A DNA stretch of 15,575 bases from an uncultured Oscillospiraceae bacterium (GTDB lineage Bacteria; Bacillota; Clostridia; Oscillospirales; Ruminococcaceae): contig UQSL01000047.1 of NCBI GenBank assembly GCA_900543705.1, positions 1 through 15,575 on the forward strand, read 5' to 3'. The position numbers were made by a program, and so were the translations under genes. Below, piece after piece: positions 12,835 through 15,575 of the stretch. Below the pieces are notes generated by a model, which did not search any database, was not told where the DNA came from, and worked only from the letters and a program-made list of their open reading frames with translations. The first letter of the stretch is position 1; every line of letters starts with the position of its first letter.

Positions 12835-15492
12835 ATGAAAAAAATACTGAAAATCGGGCTGCCGGTTCTGGCAACGGGCTGTATCCTTTTCATTGTCTAC
12901 GCGGTGGGTGGCTTGTATCCGTTTGGAGACTTTTCCATTGCGTGGGGAGACATGACCCAGCAGGTAATCCCTCTGCTCAATGAGCTGCGGGACATGCTGC
13001 TTGGCAAAACGGGATTTTTGCTCAGTCAGCAAAATGCCGGCGGAATGAATTTTTGGGGCGTGTTTTTGTTTTTCATCGCAAGCCCCTTTTCCCTGCTGAC
13101 TGTCTTTGTTGACAAGGCCGACATGATGGTATTTATGAATATCCTGGTTTTACTCAAGATGATGGTATGCGCGATGACAGCCTCCCTCTTCTTTGACCGG
13201 GTGTTTCCAAAGCTTGAAACCGGGTTTACCACAGCGCTTTCCGTGGCCTATGCCTTTTGTGGGTATGTCATGCTGTTTTACCAGAATGTCATCTGGTTGG
13301 ACATGATGTATCTGTTTCCCCTGCTGCTGCTTTCTTTGAGATATTTGACGAGGACTGGGCGCTTTTGGCCTTATACGATGTGCCTTGCAGGGATGATTGT
13401 CATCCATTTCTATCTCAGCTATATGGTGCTCGCCTTTTTGGTGCTGTGCAGCTGCTTGTGGATTTATTTTCACAGCAGGGAGGATGGAATCTCGGGCCGG
13501 GTGGTCTCCTTGGGATTGGGAACCATCTGTGCCGGGCTGTGCACAGCGGTTGTCTGGCTGCCCTCTTTGCTCCAATATTTTGGCTCCGCCCGGGGGGAAA
13601 ACCTGTTTGTCAGCCTTTCCCAGGGGGATTTTCTCACCCGGACGGATACCATCGGCATGCTGCTTTTGTGTACTTCCTGCTTGGTTCCAGTCTTTTTATA
13701 TCGGGTATGCTGTACCGCCTTTGGATTGGAACGCAGCCTGGATTTTAAAGTAATCCTCTTTTCCTTTTTGCTGCTTCTCATCCCGATTATCATCGAGCCT
13801 ATCAACAAAATGTGGCATACCGGGAGCTATCAGGCGTTTCCAGGACGGTACGGCTATATCACCGTGTTCCTAGGGCTCATCCTGCTTGCTGATACGTTGG
13901 CAAAGCGTCCTGCGCTCGAGTCCGGTCATTCGAAGAAATGGGCGGTTTTTGCAGGGTTTGCCTTCCTGGCACTTTCGCTGGCGGCAGTCATTACCCTGCT
14001 TTCCCAGCATAAGCGGGAATTGACCCCCTATGTGCGTACTCTGTGGGGGTCGAGCCAATCCCTTTCGCTGTTTTTGCTCTTTGCATTGCTGATGGCGGGC
14101 GGATATGTCGCCTGCTACCTGATGTACCGCGGCGGGGCGCTGACCAGGCGGACGCTCTGTCTGTTTTTCTGCCTGCTCGTGACTGTGGAGAGCGTCTTTT
14201 ACTCGATGACGTTTTTCCCGCAGCGGCAGGATTTTAGCTACCGCAGCGTCATGGACCTGGAGGATAGGATTTCGGACGACAGCTTCTACCGGGTAAAAAA
14301 CCAGGAGAAGAACTACGACGTGAACCTCACAGGCGCGCTCGGCTACCCGACCTTAAACCACTATACCTCCCTGACCTCGGAGTATTTCATGTCCGGGATC
14401 AAAAAGCTCGGTTACTCCTCCTACTGGATGGAGGTAAGTTCCATCGGGGGCACACTGTTCAGCGACGCCCTGCTTCAAAACAAATATACCATTGAAAAAA
14501 AGGACGTATTAACCGAATCGGATGCGGTTTATTCCAATGGAATCTATCAAATCACGAAAAACGCCCTTTCCCTACCTCTTGGTATTATCACACATTCGGA
14601 TTTAAGCGGGCAGGAATCCCTGCCGATGATCCAGCGGCCCTATGTCAACGAACAAGTATTCCAGGCATTGTTTGGAACACAGGAAACCCTGTTTTCTGAG
14701 TACCGCCCAAACTATGTATCCGGCGTGGATATGTACTATGACGGCAATTATCATCTTACTCGCACGGGAGAAGAGAATGGGGTGCTCGAGTATATCCTGC
14801 CCGCCACTGAGAAGGAACGCACCGTCTATTTCGACTGTTTCGGTTCCACAAGCAATGCGCTCAGGCAGGCCTATTACGGGTCGTTTGAAGTACTGGTAAA
14901 CGGGACACCGGTCACCGGAAAATACCCGAGCCAGAGCTCAAACGGTCTGCTCACCCTAAAAGAGAACACCAAAGAGGAACTCTTTATCACTGTGCGGGTG
15001 CTGAAAGATGTGGACGTCTGCTCGTTTGGCGTCTATTCGATGGACGACGGCCGGGTGGAACAGGCGGTATCCTCCGCCGCGACGGCAAATTTAAACGTAC
15101 AAAACGGGAGAATCACCGGCACAGCGGATGCCACGGAGGGGGATACCCTGTTTTTGAGCCTCCCATACGATAAAGGCTATACCATAAAGGTAAACGGGGA
15201 GGTGCGGGAGTACTCCCGCGTGTTCGACACCTTTCTGGCCGTACCGCTCGAGGCCGGGGAAAATCAGATTTCCATCACCTACCTGCCGCCGGGATTCCGC
15301 ACGGGCCTGCTCCTCTCTGGATTTGGCGTGCTGCTCACTGCCGCGCTTGTCCTGCTCCGGCGACGGGGTAAATTGCAGCTTGCCTTCCTCCAAAAACCGG
15401 CTATTATCGTGCTCTCCGTGCTGGGAGGGGCGGTATTCGCCCTGCTCTACCTGATGCCGGTCATCGTGTATCTGATTGCACAGCTTCGTTAG
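12835..15492 (+). CDS. YfhO-family membrane protein (GT-C fold)
   Basis: An 885-residue polytopic membrane protein of the YfhO family (Bacterial membrane protein YfhO), whose studied members help transfer sugars from undecaprenyl-phosphate carriers onto cell-surface polymers such as teichoic acids. The N-terminal helix (about 5-27) is followed by the loop SIAWGDMTQQVIPLLNELR (34-52), with D39 at the position of the conserved GT-C acidic residue. About a dozen helices reach residue 470. A large extracytoplasmic beta-rich domain (about 480-830) carries the late YfhO pattern YTIKVNGEV, then VPLEAGENQISITYLPPGF. Two closing helices follow. Length is normal. GAGG precedes the ATG by seven bases. 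Transcribed alone; the glycosyltransferase partner is not in the window. Confidence 0.85.
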   Translation: MKKILKIGLPVLATGCILFIVYAVGGLYPFGDFSIAWGDMTQQVIPLLNELRDMLLGKTGFLLSQQNAGGMNFWGVFLFFIASPFSLLTVFVDKADMMVFMNILVLLKMMVCAMTASLFFDRVFPKLETGFTTALSVAYAFCGYVMLFYQNVIWLDMMYLFPLLLLSLRYLTRTGRFWPYTMCLAGMIVIHFYLSYMVLAFLVLCSCLWIYFHSREDGISGRVVSLGLGTICAGLCTAVVWLPSLLQYFGSARGENLFVSLSQGDFLTRTDTIGMLLLCTSCLVPVFLYRVCCTAFGLERSLDFKVILFSFLLLLIPIIIEPINKMWHTGSYQAFPGRYGYITVFLGLILLADTLAKRPALESGHSKKWAVFAGFAFLALSLAAVITLLSQHKRELTPYVRTLWGSSQSLSLFLLFALLMAGGYVACYLMYRGGALTRRTLCLFFCLLVTVESVFYSMTFFPQRQDFSYRSVMDLEDRISDDSFYRVKNQEKNYDVNLTGALGYPTLNHYTSLTSEYFMSGIKKLGYSSYWMEVSSIGGTLFSDALLQNKYTIEKKDVLTESDAVYSNGIYQITKNALSLPLGIITHSDLSGQESLPMIQRPYVNEQVFQALFGTQETLFSEYRPNYVSGVDMYYDGNYHLTRTGEENGVLEYILPATEKERTVYFDCFGSTSNALRQAYYGSFEVLVNGTPVTGKYPSQSSNGLLTLKENTKEELFITVRVLKDVDVCSFGVYSMDDGRVEQAVSSAATANLNVQNGRITGTADATEGDTLFLSLPYDKGYTIKVNGEVREYSRVFDTFLAVPLEAGENQISITYLPPGFRTGLLLSGFGVLLTAALVLLRRRGKLQLAFLQKPAIIVLSVLGGAVFALLYLMPVIVYLIAQLR

Positions 15493-15575
15493 TTGAGATT
15501 CCAAGCCCTCCCGCTCAAGCTGAACAGGACCAGTAAAAATGGACAATGGACAAAAGCCCCCTGATGTAGGAAAAT

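Noticed and set aside
1..15575. CRISPR arrays, tRNA or rRNA genes, insertion-sequence transposases
   Set aside because: No regularly spaced repeats, cloverleaf sequences or transposase motifs were seen on either strand.

Overview
The window looks like a chromosomal segment of a low-to-mid GC Gram-positive anaerobe of the class Clostridia. A gut Oscillospiraceae/Ruminococcaceae-type organism is my best guess. The reasons are the MEP-pathway pair ispD-ispF next to a PepV dipeptidase, a YpsC/RlmL-type THUMP methyltransferase, fragments of an electron-bifurcating [FeFe]-hydrogenase operon, a YfhO-family membrane protein and strong AGGAGG-like ribosome binding sites. The assignment is an inference from gene content; no rRNA or tRNA is present.

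Layout. 1-355: a dyad at the left edge that overlaps a possible leftward promoter, a second palindrome, and a good sigma-A-like promoter for ispD. 356-1554: ispD and ispF with a 4-base overlap, giving two non-consecutive steps of isoprenoid precursor synthesis. 1618-3030: pepV. 3138-4265: a 23S rRNA-type methyltransferase, closed by a strong terminator. 4307-6660: a gene graveyard or assembly mosaic. It holds an XRE-regulator tail (-), a SLOG/DUF1273 fragment (+), a possible HTH fragment (-), the end of a hydrogenase-operon ATPase (+), a NuoF/HndC core with both ends missing and one frameshift (+), and two inverted, order-swapped pieces of [FeFe]-hydrogenase HydA (-).

6678-7792: an AT-richer pair of small membrane-protein genes, the second a DUF3592 protein. 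A bidirectional terminator (7872-7908) separates it from a convergent leftward unit at 10873-7919. That unit consists of a tandem (double) Crp/Fnr-type regulator in one polypeptide, a free-standing M20 peptidase lid (dimerisation) domain with its own strong ribosome binding site, and an M20D amidohydrolase whose own lid lacks the two motifs that the free-standing lid carries. 11296-12555: a CPA2 cation/proton antiporter. 12835-15492: a large YfhO-type GT-C-fold membrane protein. The last 83 bases hold nothing I recognise.

The most interesting candidate for a new system is the split M20 enzyme (lid domain as a separate gene) placed directly behind a tandem Crp/Fnr regulator. The most interesting structural anomaly is the fragment mosaic at 4.5-6.6 kb, which needs read-level checking before any biological reading.
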